Source: Stenopsyche tienmushanensis
Lineage: Eukaryota > Arthropoda > Insecta > Trichoptera > Stenopsychidae
Assembly (NCBI GenBank): GCA_008973525.1
Contig: WACJ01000070.1
Span: 124,001-188,000, forward strand
Length of the DNA stretch: 64,000 nucleotides
Reading direction: 5' to 3'
This document shows, piece after piece, positions 31,546 through 43,447 of the stretch. The number at the start of each line of letters is the position of its first letter. Positions within the stretch are counted from its first letter, which is position 1. Both the position numbers and the translations under genes were made by a program. The notes below the pieces were generated by a model, which worked only from the letters and a program-made list of their open reading frames with translations, was not told where the DNA came from and searched no databases.

Positions 31546-33764
31546 GTTTCACAATTTGATTTCAAATTAACTTTTGATCTCTCGATGCTTCACACCTCGG
31601 TGAAATCCATTTATATATGGCGTTATACACAGCGCTATGTATTTATAGATAGAAAAGTATTCGGCTAGTCATAGATTTTTATCATATACCAAATTAGTGT
31701 TTTTAAATTCATCATGTGGCTTGGGATTACTAAAACAATGGACTGCCACATCACGTCAGTACACATTTAATCCCGAGAGAGGCTCGGGCGTAGTCAGTGA
31801 TAAATAATTTATTAGACGATTGGTTATTTTTGGAATGTACCCTAATAGTAGATGAATTCAAAAATGATTTCAGATTTAAATCGTTCTCGTAGATCACAGA
31901 CGAATATACATTTCTTGCAGGTTTTCGCATCAAATCAACGTGTCTGTGTTCTGGTGAGCGCCATCAACGCGGGCACGTCCATTCACTCGGCATCTCTTTT
32001 TGATATAAAATTCCTTGTGTGAAATACCGCAAAGCAAGTCTGCATGTTATATTTATTTTGGTACGTTTGTAGATGGTGTGGGGGGGCCTTTGCCCCCTCT
32101 GTATGCATGTATCGCTTTTTCGCTTGCACTCGAGCCTAACCACTTTTTCTTCCTTTGGCCGGTTCATCTTTTTTGCCAACCGGTTTTTTTAGCGGCGTAT
32201 ATTTTTGTGTCTATCCGCGAGGCTTTCGCGGTAACGGCCAAAAGTGATATATGTTCAGCGGCCCGCCCTAGATTGTCTAACATAACGAAATTCTTACCAA
32301 TAAAACAAACGGCCCTACACACTTTTACAAGAGCGATAATCGCTTTAGCAAGATGAGCCGAATGGATAAGCTCGAGGGGTGAGACTAGGCACAAAATATA
32401 TGCAACCCTTGTGTGTTACGCCGAAACGAATAATTATTGAAGTGAAACTTGTAACAGCGCGGTTTGGCAAATTGGTTTGAACGCCACAAAAAGTGAAACT
32501 TCCAGCTCAATTGTCGTGCCTTTTTATAATGCACATACGTAGCATAAAGCAGCCACTAGACCAGTAGCGCGCCTATTTTATTATATATTACACAAACACC
32601 GCTTCGGTTTTTTCAGTTCTTTCAACAATTTTTTTAAACTCCAATTATTTAGGGAGTTATATCTATTTTAATGATGCGGCAAATAAGTCGGTCCTACCAG
32701 AATGAAATCTTTAAACGCGTCTTTCTTGAAACTACTTTTTTCAACTCGGTTGACATCATCTCATATTTTAATTAATGGTTTTACTTAAAATTTAGTGTGA
32801 ATCTATTTCATATGATCTTCTATCGCTTATACCAAATTTATGTCAAAAAAATATTTTTAATTACTTAAAATAAAATGAAAACTGTGAAAAAAAGTTGGAA
32901 TCGTGTCAACCAGAACACACCCTTTTTTTACCCCTTACACTTTACCAGCCCATAAATATTTTAATTTTATTTTTTTGCATATTATAAAAATATCAATTAA
33001 TATCTGGTAGCCGATTGTTTTATTCGCCAAATGGAATATATTACATATATCAATGTATTCAGCGCAAATTTGATTGTATCAAAACGCTCAGCCAAATCGC
33101 GAATTTCTTGAACTGTTTAGCGTGTATTATTGAGTCGGTTGATTAATGGCGAAATTTGTTTATTATCTGTTGAACGCGCCGATAAATCAGTGTTAGTTGA
33201 ATTTAATTGGATAATAGAACCTCATTAAAATGCGTATTAGTTTCGGAATAATTATCCGACAATAGCGGGCCCGATTAATTGCTTGTATTAATCATTTAAA
33301 ATAATTAACCGCACCGCAAACAACACCTCAATTAATCATATTCCCTCTGCAGATACTTTATTATGAAAATCGCAAAAGTCCACCGGGAAGCGGGAAGAAT
33401 CTAAATTTATCTTCCGCTGATTTTGTTGACTTATCAAGGGGTGAATGATGGGCGTTTAATGGAATCAATCTGTTTAACGCGAAAAAGTGGTTATTATACA
33501 ATCATAAATAGTTTTAAACATATTTTTTACCATTTACGGCCTTTTTCTTTTTGAAGAAATTCGTGTTAGTTCTCAGAAAGTTATCCTGGGGCATCTAATT
33601 GTAGTAAAAAAATGTTGTCTGGATATATTTTGTGTATTATAATGGTAAACTCAATTATATTTAAAAATATCTACCCATAAAATCTATAGCATTTGGATTG
33701 TAAATAAATCTATATATTAAATAATGAACGTCTGTTAATAAATTTATTTATTTATTTGTTTGCA
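31546..33764. other. no gene recognised; GC-richer part 32000-32400
   Basis: 32015-32394 is open on both strands (113 and 76 codons) with compositional bias and no domain. 33000-33480 is unique-looking with AATTA-rich runs. No repeat partner found. Confidence 0.35.
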
Positions 33765-33930
33765 GCCTATACATTCCTATACCATTCATCCGATTGCAAT
33801 GAAACTTTGATGAGTTATTGTGTACACTTTCGTGAACGTTTTAAAAAAAGTCCTTTGCGTACCTTTGTAAAAACATTCGAATTAGAACAAGCATTGTGTG
33901 TGTACGTAATTTAGTTTGCGAGACATTTAA
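33765..33930 (+). mobile_element. Helitron-type fragment
   Basis: ACCATTCATCCGATTGCAAT, then AAACTTTGATGAGTTATTG and TTTGCGAGACATTTAACGGAT, match the diverged Helitron-like body at 4022-4192 and 42930-43309. Both termini absent. Confidence 0.5.
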
Positions 33931-34399
33931 CGGATTGCGCACACAGGCGCAAAGTGAAGCGATGTCGCGGGGTCGGTATTGAGCTCCGCTCACGGGAGAG
34001 AATTGACAAAAGAGAAAACAGGGAAACAATTGACAGACGACAGACAGTGACTAACGAGCGTGGAGGGTTTTCCCGAACTAGCCACACAGAGTGTCTTCCA
34101 TTGATCTTTAACCCTACGCGCAGAGAATCCTGGTACACTCCAGAGAAGGCGAGGTTTCCACAGGAAGACCATCTTCAGATTATGTGCATCCGAAGGTGCG
34201 TTGGAAGAGGAAGGATAAAGATGATGCTAAATTCAAAGGAACCAACGTTGGTTCACCGCCACCACGTGTTCAACCTCAGTATGAAGAGGACTGTAGCAGA
34301 TGACGGACTTTTTTTTAGCACCCACTATTTACCATCATGCCCAGTTTACACAGGCTGCTACAAGTATTTGCAGGGAATAGGGGGTTTAGACAACTCACT
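33931..34399. other. GC-richer segment, origin unknown
   Basis: Overlapping frames on both strands, the longest 155 codons (33954-34421, plus, arginine-rich start), without a known domain. It lies between a Helitron fragment and a repeat-like segment, so it may be Helitron cargo or another element. Confidence 0.3.
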
Positions 34400-34910
34400 G
34401 CCAGTTCTGGAAAAGGGCTAGTTTAGTTCAGAAATAAGAGTCTATTATATATAGTCTATTAATTCCAGATGCCAGATAGTCGTCTATAAGATTCTGTATT
34501 TAAACGAAAATTGAAGAAGTAGACTACGGAATTATTCTCCATAAAATCCTTCTTCCGCGCATTTGGTGCCAAAACTATCGCAAAACTTTTTGAATGTACT
34601 TGTATTGGCTGTTGAGGATAATGGCAATGCTTTTGACACAAACTCCACCAACTTCTTTAACCAGTGGTTCCACACACCTCTTTGTGAGTGCACAGCACAG
34701 GGTGACCTGCTTACCCAAATCATGTTAGGTGGGCTACCACAGCAGCGTTTGATGAGCAAACCGACGAGGCACACTTCTACTACTTCTACTCCACATCCAT
34801 TACTCCAGGGGTTCAACCGTTACCCACGGGCATAAAATTGGATATCCCCCTCTTTATTTTATAGGTGGGAATCATGGGGTCTAATACCTACCCGAAGAGA
34901 GAGGCACTGT
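34400..34910 (-). repeat. repeat-like segment sharing an end with the LINE insertion
   Basis: On the minus strand TTTTGGCACCAAATGCGCGG and TATGGAGAATAATTC (34582-34538) match the start of the block at 20864. A 94-codon minus frame (34532-34816) ends FGTKCAEEGFYGE, and the 20.7-kb frame ends FGTKCAKGGFYGE. Upstream it is CTGGAGTAATGGATG and tract-rich GTAGAAGTAGTAGAAG. Probably one mobile-element family; class unknown. Confidence 0.45.
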
Positions 34911-37461
34911 CAGTTTTTGAGGCAAGAGTGTGTGCGCGCATGTTTTTGGATCCTAGTCTTTCAGCCCGCGCTACACGTAGCCTGTGGCAATAAATCACGT
35001 AACTGCAGTATTGCGCTTCTTTTGTATGTACTCGCTAGTATTTTATAAATTTATTATACTTACAAGACTAACACTGTGTTGTAACTGCATGTGATATATA
35101 TATGCATAATATTGCAATGAATTGAAATGAAGCCCTAGCTACCTTGTATTGAAAATAGACGACCTTTATTTAACAATAACGTAAAATACTTGTAGAAAAA
35201 AAACAGCATTTTAAATTTTAATTTAATACTAGTGTGTACAATTATTCAGATTTGGATTTTTTTAAATTAAAGTCCGCAACATTGAAAGCTTGCTAGACTA
35301 TATTTTTTCTGATTTACTTTGCATAAATTCTGATTGAAACAAAAATTAGCTTTGTAGAAATGGATGCAAAATTTCTGTGTACATCAACCTAAAATACAGC
35401 TTGCAATATTAAGTCATTGTTATGCATTTTATTTAGATTATCTCTTCTTACATATTTGCTATGTACCCAAACTGGGACTCCTAGATTTCAATTTGTTTCC
35501 TAGTTGTATGTACTATAAACTGAGATTCCCATACTTCCAGCATTTGTCGCCTACTAAATTGAAAAACGGATAAACTGTTATATTACCCTGAACACAAACA
35601 GTGACCGAACCGATATAAATAATGTTGTAGAACCGAACCGAATGAAAACCGAAATAAAAAACATAATGGTTAATAACAATGATTATAATACGCAACAAAA
35701 ACCGTATTGTTTTTAAAATTCTGTGATGATGTTTCTGCTTACTAGAAATGAACAATTTAAAATTAACTATAACAATCTGTCATTTCACCGCATTCAGTAC
35801 GTTTACCTCCAATTATGTCAAATGATGGCTACATTATGAGTACTCCTGGCATATTTTTGCCTTTCAGTTCTTTGTGCAATCGTAAAATATTGTAAATATA
35901 GCATAAAAACCGATTCCGGAGCGCACAGAATACAAACTAACAGCTCGTTAACCTATCGGCCGAATAATTCACGAGTACGTCAGCTACGCGACATCACTGT
36001 GAATATTCACGATGAAAGTTGTTTGATGTGAGCACCCCCTGGCGGACAATTTAAATAAAAGTATCGCAAACCCACCCCGTGGCGGAACCATCAACCCCGA
36101 AGCCGCCCGGCGTCCACCCCCAGCCCGTCAAACATTTAACACTCGCACACGACCACGCCGGCTATCTGTTCAATCCCCATGCTGGCTGGAATAAAAAAAT
36201 AAATATTTTGAGGCGAAACTCTCCCATGCGGCTTTCGTTCCATCGAACATTCCACATAAGGGCGCGATTTTATTGCATATGAATAATCATTTATCGATTA
36301 CAGGGCTCATGTATGACTAAGCGCTCGTTATGGGATAAGTGAGTAAAAATGAAATTTAATGCTTTCATTTGGGAGCCCTTATTTAACATCAACTGATTTC
36401 TCCAATTTTTTGGTTATTTAATAGGGTATACATTTTATAGAATCGATCTCTTATAAGCAAATGTAATAAATGTTTAACAATTCTAAATCATCATCAACAT
36501 TAATCTTGATGATGTTCATTGGTTTATTCTGAGATTTATCCACGATTGCTTGTTAAACATGTCTAATTTAGTTTGAACACATGTTGTTCCTTTGCATTAT
36601 TAATTTCATTACAGCACGCAAGTTCTTCGTGGATGGCTTACATTTGAAGATGGATAGGTTTTTATAAGCGTATATTACAAATTTGTATCTATAAGATCAA
36701 TTTAAAACCAAAAATCAAGCTCAATTAAAACCTGACTCTATTAGAGAGAAAATAATGAAGATCGTGTTATTTCAAAACCGCGCAAATAAACTCAGTACAC
36801 AACAGTACCCCCAAATTTGAACGATTTTTACATACTGTAGTTTGAAATCTATTTAAATAAAATTATCCGTGTAAAACGTAATTCATTATAACTAGACTGA
36901 TATCAAATACCTCCTACTGTCCGGATTTTCAGTATTTAATCTAAGCTACTATTACTTTATATGCATCAAGGCGTTTCGCCATTTATGTTTGTCCTATGCC
37001 TCCTTTTTTCAATCCCCCAGGTCCTGACGTTTGGCGTCCTTGCCAAAATCCACATTCGGCATAGTCAACGTCTTCTAATCACGAAGCTAGCGATCAATAT
37101 GTCCACGGTCTTCCAGTTGTATCTCATCGAATCAACCCCGGAAAAATAGATTTGAGTTGATAGTGAGTTAGATCGAGGAGAGTATTAGCTTTAAAATGCA
37201 CCCTTTAAAAGTCTTAAATTCAGGGCGTAAATTTCCATGAACCTCTTTTTGTGCAAAGAATCGTTCTGTGGATTAATATAAAATTTTGCATTAAACTTGA
37301 GATGTTCGCCACTGAAACGTTTCTATTAATTCAGCAGGTCTTTGGGACTGATTTCTTGTCCATATCATAATTTATCCGTTGACGGAAGTTGTTTAAAAAG
37401 GTCCTGAATAGTCGAAAACCTTAGTTTTCAATGATTTACTAATCAAGATTCGAACTTCATT
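34911..37461. other. AT-rich DNA with a GC-richer patch 36000-36300
   Basis: 35590-35660 has AACCGAACCG-type words, as at 58085-58370. 36060-36200 is C-rich with a frame of no known domain. The 62-codon frame at 36961-37149 is hydrophobic and looks like chance. No other repeats. Confidence 0.35.
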
Positions 37462-37618
37462 GGTTCGCCAGTCTTTCTTCAGCTCTGACCTGACTCCCCC
37501 AGACTTTTTTGTTTCCTCGCTTAAAAAGAGTCCTGAAATGGAAACATTGGACACGATTGAAACAATCCAATCTCATGTTACATTGTCTTTAAATGACATC
37601 TCGGAAATACCTTTCTGA
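37462..37618 (+). pseudogene. mariner/IS630 transposase C-terminal fragment
   Basis: In frame from 37475: SSDLTPPDFFVSSLKK, then DTIETIQSHVTLSLNDIS and a stop at 37616. This fits the SPDLxPxDFFLFxKLK motif with the third catalytic acidic residue and the following T-I-E-x-I-Q helix of mariner-type transposases. No ends or earlier domains found. Confidence 0.65.
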
Positions 37619-38014
37619 ATGTCTACAATTTCAAAGATTTTTGCTAATTATTCTATAGCGAATACGGGGGCTCTGCCTGACATACGGGGATTGCGATCTT
37701 CATCGCTGCGACTTGGAGATCGCGTTGTTAGCACGCAAATCCGCTGTTCGAGAGCATCTCGGCGCGATGCATGATCAATTGCTGGATCAATCACGGCGCA
37801 ATCCGTAATAATGGTCCCGGCTCACGAGTCGGCTGCGATGAACGACGGAACATCGGCACTACGAATTTATTCGATTAATTAGTATTGGGCGCCTTTTCTT
37901 TCCGATTTGATGTCTTCTGTTGCGTCGCAAAATCCCGGTGTTTGTTTTGGCAGTCATTTAATTTGATAATTAAGCATTATTACTTGATTTGATCATCGCC
38001 GGGTCTTATCACGG
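37619..38014. other. GC-richer single-copy island
   Basis: 37660-37870 is GC-rich and unlike anything else in the window (GAGATCGCG, TCGGCGCGATGCATGATC). No coding evidence. Possible conserved non-coding DNA. Confidence 0.3.
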
Positions 38015-38404
38015 AGGATCTTAAGAGTCAGCTTTTTTGATCCCGCTTGTTTGTCAGCCATTTTTTTCAGTCACAGTAAATTCTTCCGATAGAAAGGTCG
38101 TCGCATGCTCTTCCTATCTTTCGTTCATGCGAGATAATTTTGCACAAGAGGAAAAAGCTTTTCTGAACTCTATCGTGATGGGGGATGAGATGTGGGTGTT
38201 ACTATACCCCAGAATCCAACAAAAGTTGGTGGCGTAAGACTTTGACACTAACATATAAAATCTGTTGCCCCATTTACAGAAATGTCTCGATTTCGACGAC
38301 GATTACGTTGAAAAATAGTTAAATATAAATAAATTTCAATTAAATACAAGCATTTTTCGAGCCTATATAAATATTGTAACCTTACTATTTGGATGATCAT
38401 CGTG
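38015..38404 (+). mobile_element. internally deleted mariner
   Basis: The 5' leader (GGATCTTAAG, GTTTGTCAGCC, CAGTCACAGTAAATTCTTCC) matches 58672 and 63866. It then reads AFLNSIVMGDEMWVLLYPRI, the first catalytic aspartate region (family: FLDSIVTGDETWVxHYTPE), Asp kept. It ends with CTATATAAATATTGTAACCT and the terminal ACTATTTGGATGATCATCGTG before TA at 38405. 390 bp; N-terminal and most catalytic sequence deleted. Confidence 0.75.
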
Positions 38405-39926
38405 TATAATCAATGATCTAAAATGGCTTTTTCAGTGTTAGTCCATTGGTAATTTAGAAGCAAATCCTTTATGAATGCATTGTGTTTTCTTGTATGAAAG
38501 GATTTAATAAAAATCTACAAGAGTTAATTAAACTTAAAGTTTAATTCGCGGAATAAGATAGAGTGAATTCATTTCGAGTTTACACAGTATTCTAGTACAC
38601 GACTAATATTTGAGTTGGAGTACGAGGCTTGTGTATTACGAAGCCAACTCATTATTACGAGGCATTCAAAGCATTGCACTGACTAGAAATTTTATTAAAA
38701 TTAATTACTCCATAGATTTAGCATCCACGTTTGGTACAAATTTGATGACCATAATTTATGAACAACACTCCGTAGGATAAATAATTGAGTCGTTTTAATT
38801 AACTTTGTTTATTATGATAAGAATTAATTAATTTCCTAGCCATTTTAAACATTCGCATTTAAAGTAATAAATTATGCGAACTGTCGAGTGGCTGATGCGT
38901 CAAACATCCCCATTTGAATAGTCTTTAATTAATGTTTTAGCGTTTTTATTCAAAAGCAATGCGTTGAAAAATGTGACTAATTACTCATTTAGTCACGCGG
39001 GGATGAATTTCAGTTAAAGCCCATCATAAATTATTAGACTGAAAAAATATTTTTTTTGCAAATACATTTACGCCAATATTCATATAAACAGCGCTAAAAT
39101 AATTTTATATCGTATTATTTTGTGGTTTTGTTTGGTTTTTGAGCGTTTTTACAAAAACACAAAGTATTACAAAATCAGAAAAAATGTATTATACATGGAA
39201 TAAAAAGAGTCCAAAGTAGGACATTGAAACCCTTGAACGATAATAACACAGTTAATTGAGATAATTGTTGCAAAAATATACAATTTTCAGTTCCGATTCC
39301 ACGGTTTGTATCCTGATATCTTCGCCGGATATCATAAACGCGTTGCACCAAGTGTCGTCGTATTTTTCCCACTCCATCCAAGAACCCTTCGCGGAATGAA
39401 CATCTAAAAATTAACTCTGCCTTTCCGTTATTCCAGGGGTGTTTCTCGAGGCGCCCTTTGGCCCTTCCACTTCCACTCCATTCTACTCCCGTTCGTGGCA
39501 AGATATTATCTCTATCCGGCCCAGACACGTCCGGAACATAACGGCCCCGGAACGGATAATTAATAAGCGGATAAAAATAAAATGCGGAATAAGTGAAACA
39601 CCATGCCCTCAGAACCTTTTGTTTATGGTAACAGACCATAATATAAGAAATTAACGCGGCAATTATTGCGTGACTGCGCTCCTAACCTTTTTTTCATCTT
39701 ATTATATTTCAACGAGATAGCGCTTGGGAATTTGAATTTCTGCCAGTTAGATCAAGTTTTTGCAAATGGATATTTGGATGTATTGAAACTGTAACATAAT
39801 TGATGTCTTCGTATCCTTGTAGTCCTGTAAAATAGCTGTTGAATTGATAACATGAGTAATTACAGTCAAAATTGTGATCTGAACTGATCTTTTATTTTTC
39901 ACGATCACTCGCTACTTCAAATTATA
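38405..39926. other. no recognised gene; GC-richer island 39180-39660
   Basis: 39175-39639 (minus) is open for 154 codons, but the composition is unlike a conserved protein and a second frame is open on the plus strand. No domain. The rest is AT-rich. Confidence 0.35.
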
Positions 39927-40080
39927 AAGGTTATCCAGAAACTAAGGTGAGAGTCCAGAAAAGCTTATCCCTTCTGTGCTAAACGATCCACATGATTTTG
40001 ATGGTGCTCCAGTGTAAACATTCTGGGCACCCATCTCGTACATTACTTCTTGTAACTAAGTTTATTTTAGTTCTGAAGGA
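39927..40080 (-). pseudogene. mariner end plus linker fragment
   Basis: Begins AAGGTTATCCAGAAACTAAG after TA, a mariner-type terminal repeat. On the minus strand 40070-39965 reads RWVPRMFTLEHHQNHVDRLA, the WVPRMLTxEHxxxR linker of the same mariner lineage as 58672. All else is missing. It is followed directly by the repeat of family E. Confidence 0.6.
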
Positions 40081-40300
40081 GTAGATTTTGCAAAGGACTG
40101 GTTATACTCAGCTAATGACGCCACTCCAGAATAGCCAAGAGGGAATAACGAAATTGGTCAACGATAAGAATGATGCGAGTATCTTAAATATCAAAACAAA
40201 CGCTTGCTCTCAAGACAACACGAACGAAATTCGTCTTATCTTTGTTGAAATAGTTTAATAGCTTAATCAATAGCGATTTCAGTTAATTATACCTGAAATG
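40081..40300 (+). repeat. dispersed repeat, family E copy 1
   Basis: GTAGATTTTGCAAAGGACTG, CTAATGACGCCACTCCAGAA, GGGAATAACGAAATTGGTCA and CTTAATCAATAGCGATTTCA match 46495-46745 in the same order with about 80% identity by eye. Class unknown. Confidence 0.65.
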
Positions 40301-40741
40301 GACAACCTTATCCACTTCGTGACATGTTTTCGACTCATCACATCACTACCATAAGCTTCTACGAGCTTCTGATGAGTATTAACGGCGGTTTTGCAAACTT
40401 GCTTCGTAAAATTAATATTTGCAAACAACAACTATTCGCAATAACTTCATATAGACATCTGACGCTTTAGGATGGCCTACCCTAGCATAAAAACCACAGA
40501 TTTAATTGATGGTAGAATGTAATGAAAGCTCGTTAAATAATTGTGGTTATTGCGGGTAGTTGTGCAGTAAAGTTGATCTTGGAAAATATATTGAATCGTT
40601 AAGAAATTTAAAACATAAGTGGAGTAAGGGGTGCTTTAAGGAATATAATAAAGATCCTTGATATATGAAGAGAATTTTTTAATGCTTTTGTAGAGAATTA
40701 ACGTAACATTTGGTTGGAAATTAAATTAAAACGTGATTTGA
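40301..40741. other. AT-rich DNA, nothing recognised
   Basis: No frame, repeat or structure noted. Confidence 0.4.
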
Positions 40742-40888
40742 ATAAATAATAATATTGTATTAGAAATAGAAGCATTGCATTTTAAATAAAGCGCTATTGA
40801 GTATTTCACGCTACATGTGCGGGCATACTCTCTCTGGATCACTCGAGTGTGCACGCAACATGTGAGTGCATACTCATCAACGGGTTAA
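40742..40888. mobile_element. two adjacent MITE ends of the GCATACTC/TTAA type
   Basis: First CACGCTACATGTGCGGGCAT then ACTC (to 40829), the right end of the 27828 element. Then GAGTGTGCACGCAACATGTG and GCATACTCATCAACGGGTTAA, ending on TTAA (40885-40888). Subterminal repeats or a nested pair. Confidence 0.5.
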
Positions 40889-41809
40889 TCGTAACCAAAC
40901 ATAAATTTATTGTGAATCAATCACTCATAGGTATTTATGCCCGACTTAATTATATTTATACTTTTAAATAAATTTACTGCAATTTGTTGCAAAAATCTGA
41001 ATTTATTGGAAGACACGAACTGTCTCAATCTCAGCATTTTGTGTACGATATTTTTCTGAGAAAGCTCTATTACTTCCACGTTGGATGAATGTAGCAGTCA
41101 TCGAAGAAATAAATTAAATTTGGAAAAACAAGGCTTTGATCAAAAATCATTCCTTCTCACTTAAGGGTCGCTCCTATCGACTTTCCATCAGCCCTTTCTG
41201 CGTCTTTTTTTTGCTTCTTTTTCGCGGGTAATTCTGAAGAGTGGATAGCATACCGCTTTCAAAAGTGTCGATATCTGTAAAAACATGTACCACACCGGTA
41301 AAAAATCAACAAACCGTCCCAAACAAATGCACGTTCCAATATTTGACTTCCGATGTTTGCTTTGAATCAAATGGGCGGCTTAGTGAACGTGGCCTCGACC
41401 ACTGATCCACGGAGCAACTCGGTTTCACCCCCCACGGCCATAGGAAACGTTTGTATTACATTCTGTAAAATCCACCCCCATAAAAACATTTTAAAAGCGC
41501 ATTAATATAAATTAAAATCGTAAAACTAGAAACGGGAAGTTCGCACAAGTTATGCGAATTTTTTCATCTTTTTAATGTAAGGCAATGCCCTCTCTGCTTC
41601 GAGCCGCAGTAATACAGGCTTGATAATTAATGTGACGTTATGCTTCCTTAATTTTACAGGATGTTCGCAAATACGCTCACGGTACACTTAATATCACACA
41701 ATTCGCTACGCAACTATTTCATGTTTTATTGCCAGCCGAAATTGCCTAATGCCCCTCCGAATACAATGAAAATCGCATCGTTTCAGACGACCACATTCAC
41801 ACTCTAACA
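40889..41809. other. single-copy-looking DNA
   Basis: 41150-41480 and 41580-41770 are somewhat GC-richer. The 60-codon minus frame (41188-41370) has no motif. Confidence 0.35.
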
Positions 41810-41908
41810 TTAACACATAATAAAACCAGGCGATAAATCCATCAGAAATGATTTTATCAGATTTTTTAACCAACCAATCTAACAACTTTTAGTATACCAA
41901 TGTGTTAA
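41810..41908. mobile_element. short TTAA MITE (TTAACACAT ends), copy c
   Basis: TTAACACAT and ATGTGTTAA are 99 bp apart edge to edge. The interior is unlike copies a and b except at the ends. Confidence 0.55.
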
Positions 41909-41937
41909 TTCGAAGCATTTGTATATTAAGAGTTAAT

Positions 41938-42085
41938 TTTGGATTGAGTTAAACATAGATGCTATATTCGTATGCCCAGCACTATTATCGTTCAAATAAA
42001 TCTAATTTCTCTCAGAATCGCGCAGCGTGAATCGAGCTTGTATATCAATAAATGTACCTTAACCCTGTTGATATTATTGAGCCCC
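41938..42085 (+). repeat. dispersed repeat, family C copy 2
   Basis: TTAAACATAGATGCTATATT, ATTTCTCTCAGAATCGCGCA and ATCAATAAATGTACCTTAAC match 21898-22050. It lies between a TTAA MITE and the 42-kb mariner. Confidence 0.55.
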
Positions 42086-42165
42086 ATAATAACGTTTTTA
42101 AATATATGGGCTTCCTATTATTTATTATGTTTTTAAGAAGATCATCAACGGTATAAGAAGATCGT

Positions 42166-42929
42166 TCAGATGTGTGGCTTTCTCATGAACTGACTGACTC
42201 AAATAAACTTCAGCGTATTTCAACATGCGATCTTCTTCTCCGACGACATAATAGTCAACCTTTTTTGAAGAAGCTTGTCACTGGACATTAAAATTGGATA
42301 CTCTATGAGAATATCCAACGTAAAGGGTCTTGGATCAAGGGTTCAGAAGCTTTAACTGTTGCTAAACCTAGCCTACATCCAAAAAAAGATTTGTTATGCA
42401 TTTGGTGGGACTGGAAGGGAGTAATTTATTATGAGCTACTTCAACAAGATGAAACGATCAATTCAACAAAATATTGTTTCCAAATAGACAATCTAAAGGA
42501 TGCGATTGCCAGAAAATTGCCAGAATTAGCAAACAGACGAGGCGTTGTTTTTCATCACAATAACGCCAGGCCTCATGTGTCTTTGCACATCAGAAATAAA
42601 TTATTATCATTTGACTGGGATATTTTACCTCATCCTCCATACTCTCCGGACATTCCCCCTTCAGATTATTGTTTATTTCTTTCATTGAAAAATTATTTAC
42701 GTGGTAAAAATTTTAATTCAAAAAATAATATAAAAATGTACCTTCATCAATATTTTGCCAACAAACCTGGGAAATTTTGGCAAGAAGGCATTATGAGGCT
42801 TCCGTTGAGATGGACAAAGGTAACAGAACAGAATGGATCATATATTATTCAATAAATTTTAATGTAATACAAATTATTGTTTATTTTTTTATTAATATGA
42901 AAACGAAAGAAATTTATGGGACACCCTAA
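42166..42929 (+). pseudogene. mariner transposase, 5'-truncated, catalytic residues lost
   Basis: One frame runs from 42166 to the stop at 42853-42855, broken only by TAA at 42289. It reads VWLSHELTDSNKLQRISTCD, then LVTGH*NWILYEN: the first catalytic Asp (family VTGDEKW) is His (42286-42288) and is followed by the stop. From ATG 42391 154 codons are open: IWWDWKGVIYYELL, then HHNNARPH with Asn for the second Asp, and 34 residues later PPSDYCLF with the third Asp kept, as in D,D34D enzymes. The 3' end TATGGGACACCCTAA closes the element at 42929. The N-terminal DNA-binding half is absent. Confidence 0.9.
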
Positions 42930-43309
42930 TGTTTACATAGTGATCCATGGGCTGTGTGCATTGAGCGGGACGGCATTGTCGCCAAACGAATTGATCAAAG
43001 TATGAATTAAAATGATGACGTTTGTGTGTTACCGCCTCACGGTATAGTCCACCGAAGACTTGGCCAATACATAACAAATCGACGGTTATAGTATTTTATT
43101 TGCCTAAGCAACCACCAGACCAATATGCGCCAACATAGTACATACGCTTAACGTCTCACATAACAAATTGCATACAAAAAATATTTTATCATGCTTATGT
43201 TATTTTTGCAAGCGTAAACAATAAGTTGACAAAGTTTTATTGCAATTGGATGAACGGTATGGCAGCGCATTAAATACGAACAAACAAATATTAATTTTTA
43301 TATATAAGA
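42930..43309 (-). mobile_element. Helitron 5' portion
   Basis: On the minus strand it starts TCTTATATATAAAAATTAAT directly after A, as Helitrons do (insertion between A and T), then AATGCGCTGCCATACCGTTC, TTGTTATGTGAGACGTTAAG and a tail shared with no other copy. It ends against the mariner terminus, so the 3' CTRRT end is missing. Non-coding. Confidence 0.65.
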
Positions 43310-43447
43310 TTAAGCTATATTCGACGATAAGATATTCATTAACCAACATTTTGTATGTAATTCAGCTATACAAATGTTAGAACAGCGAATGAATTTATGA
43401 CGATAAGAACCTGCAGTGGTCATAAACAAATATCTCTTGATCTAAAA

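Noticed and set aside
32015..32394. Opposed open frames of 113 and 76 codons
   Set aside because: Both strands are open, with low-complexity hydrophobic translation and no domain; a composition effect.
33954..34421. 155-codon plus-strand open frame
   Set aside because: No domain, biased composition, overlapping open frames on the other strand, and position between transposon fragments; not supported as a gene.
36961..37149. Hydrophobic 62-codon frame like a small membrane protein
   Set aside because: AT-rich chance reading without start context, conservation evidence or neighbours.
39175..39639. 154-codon minus-strand open frame
   Set aside because: No recognisable motif, and the opposite strand is also open over part of it. 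Longer chance frames are expected in the GC-richer islands.
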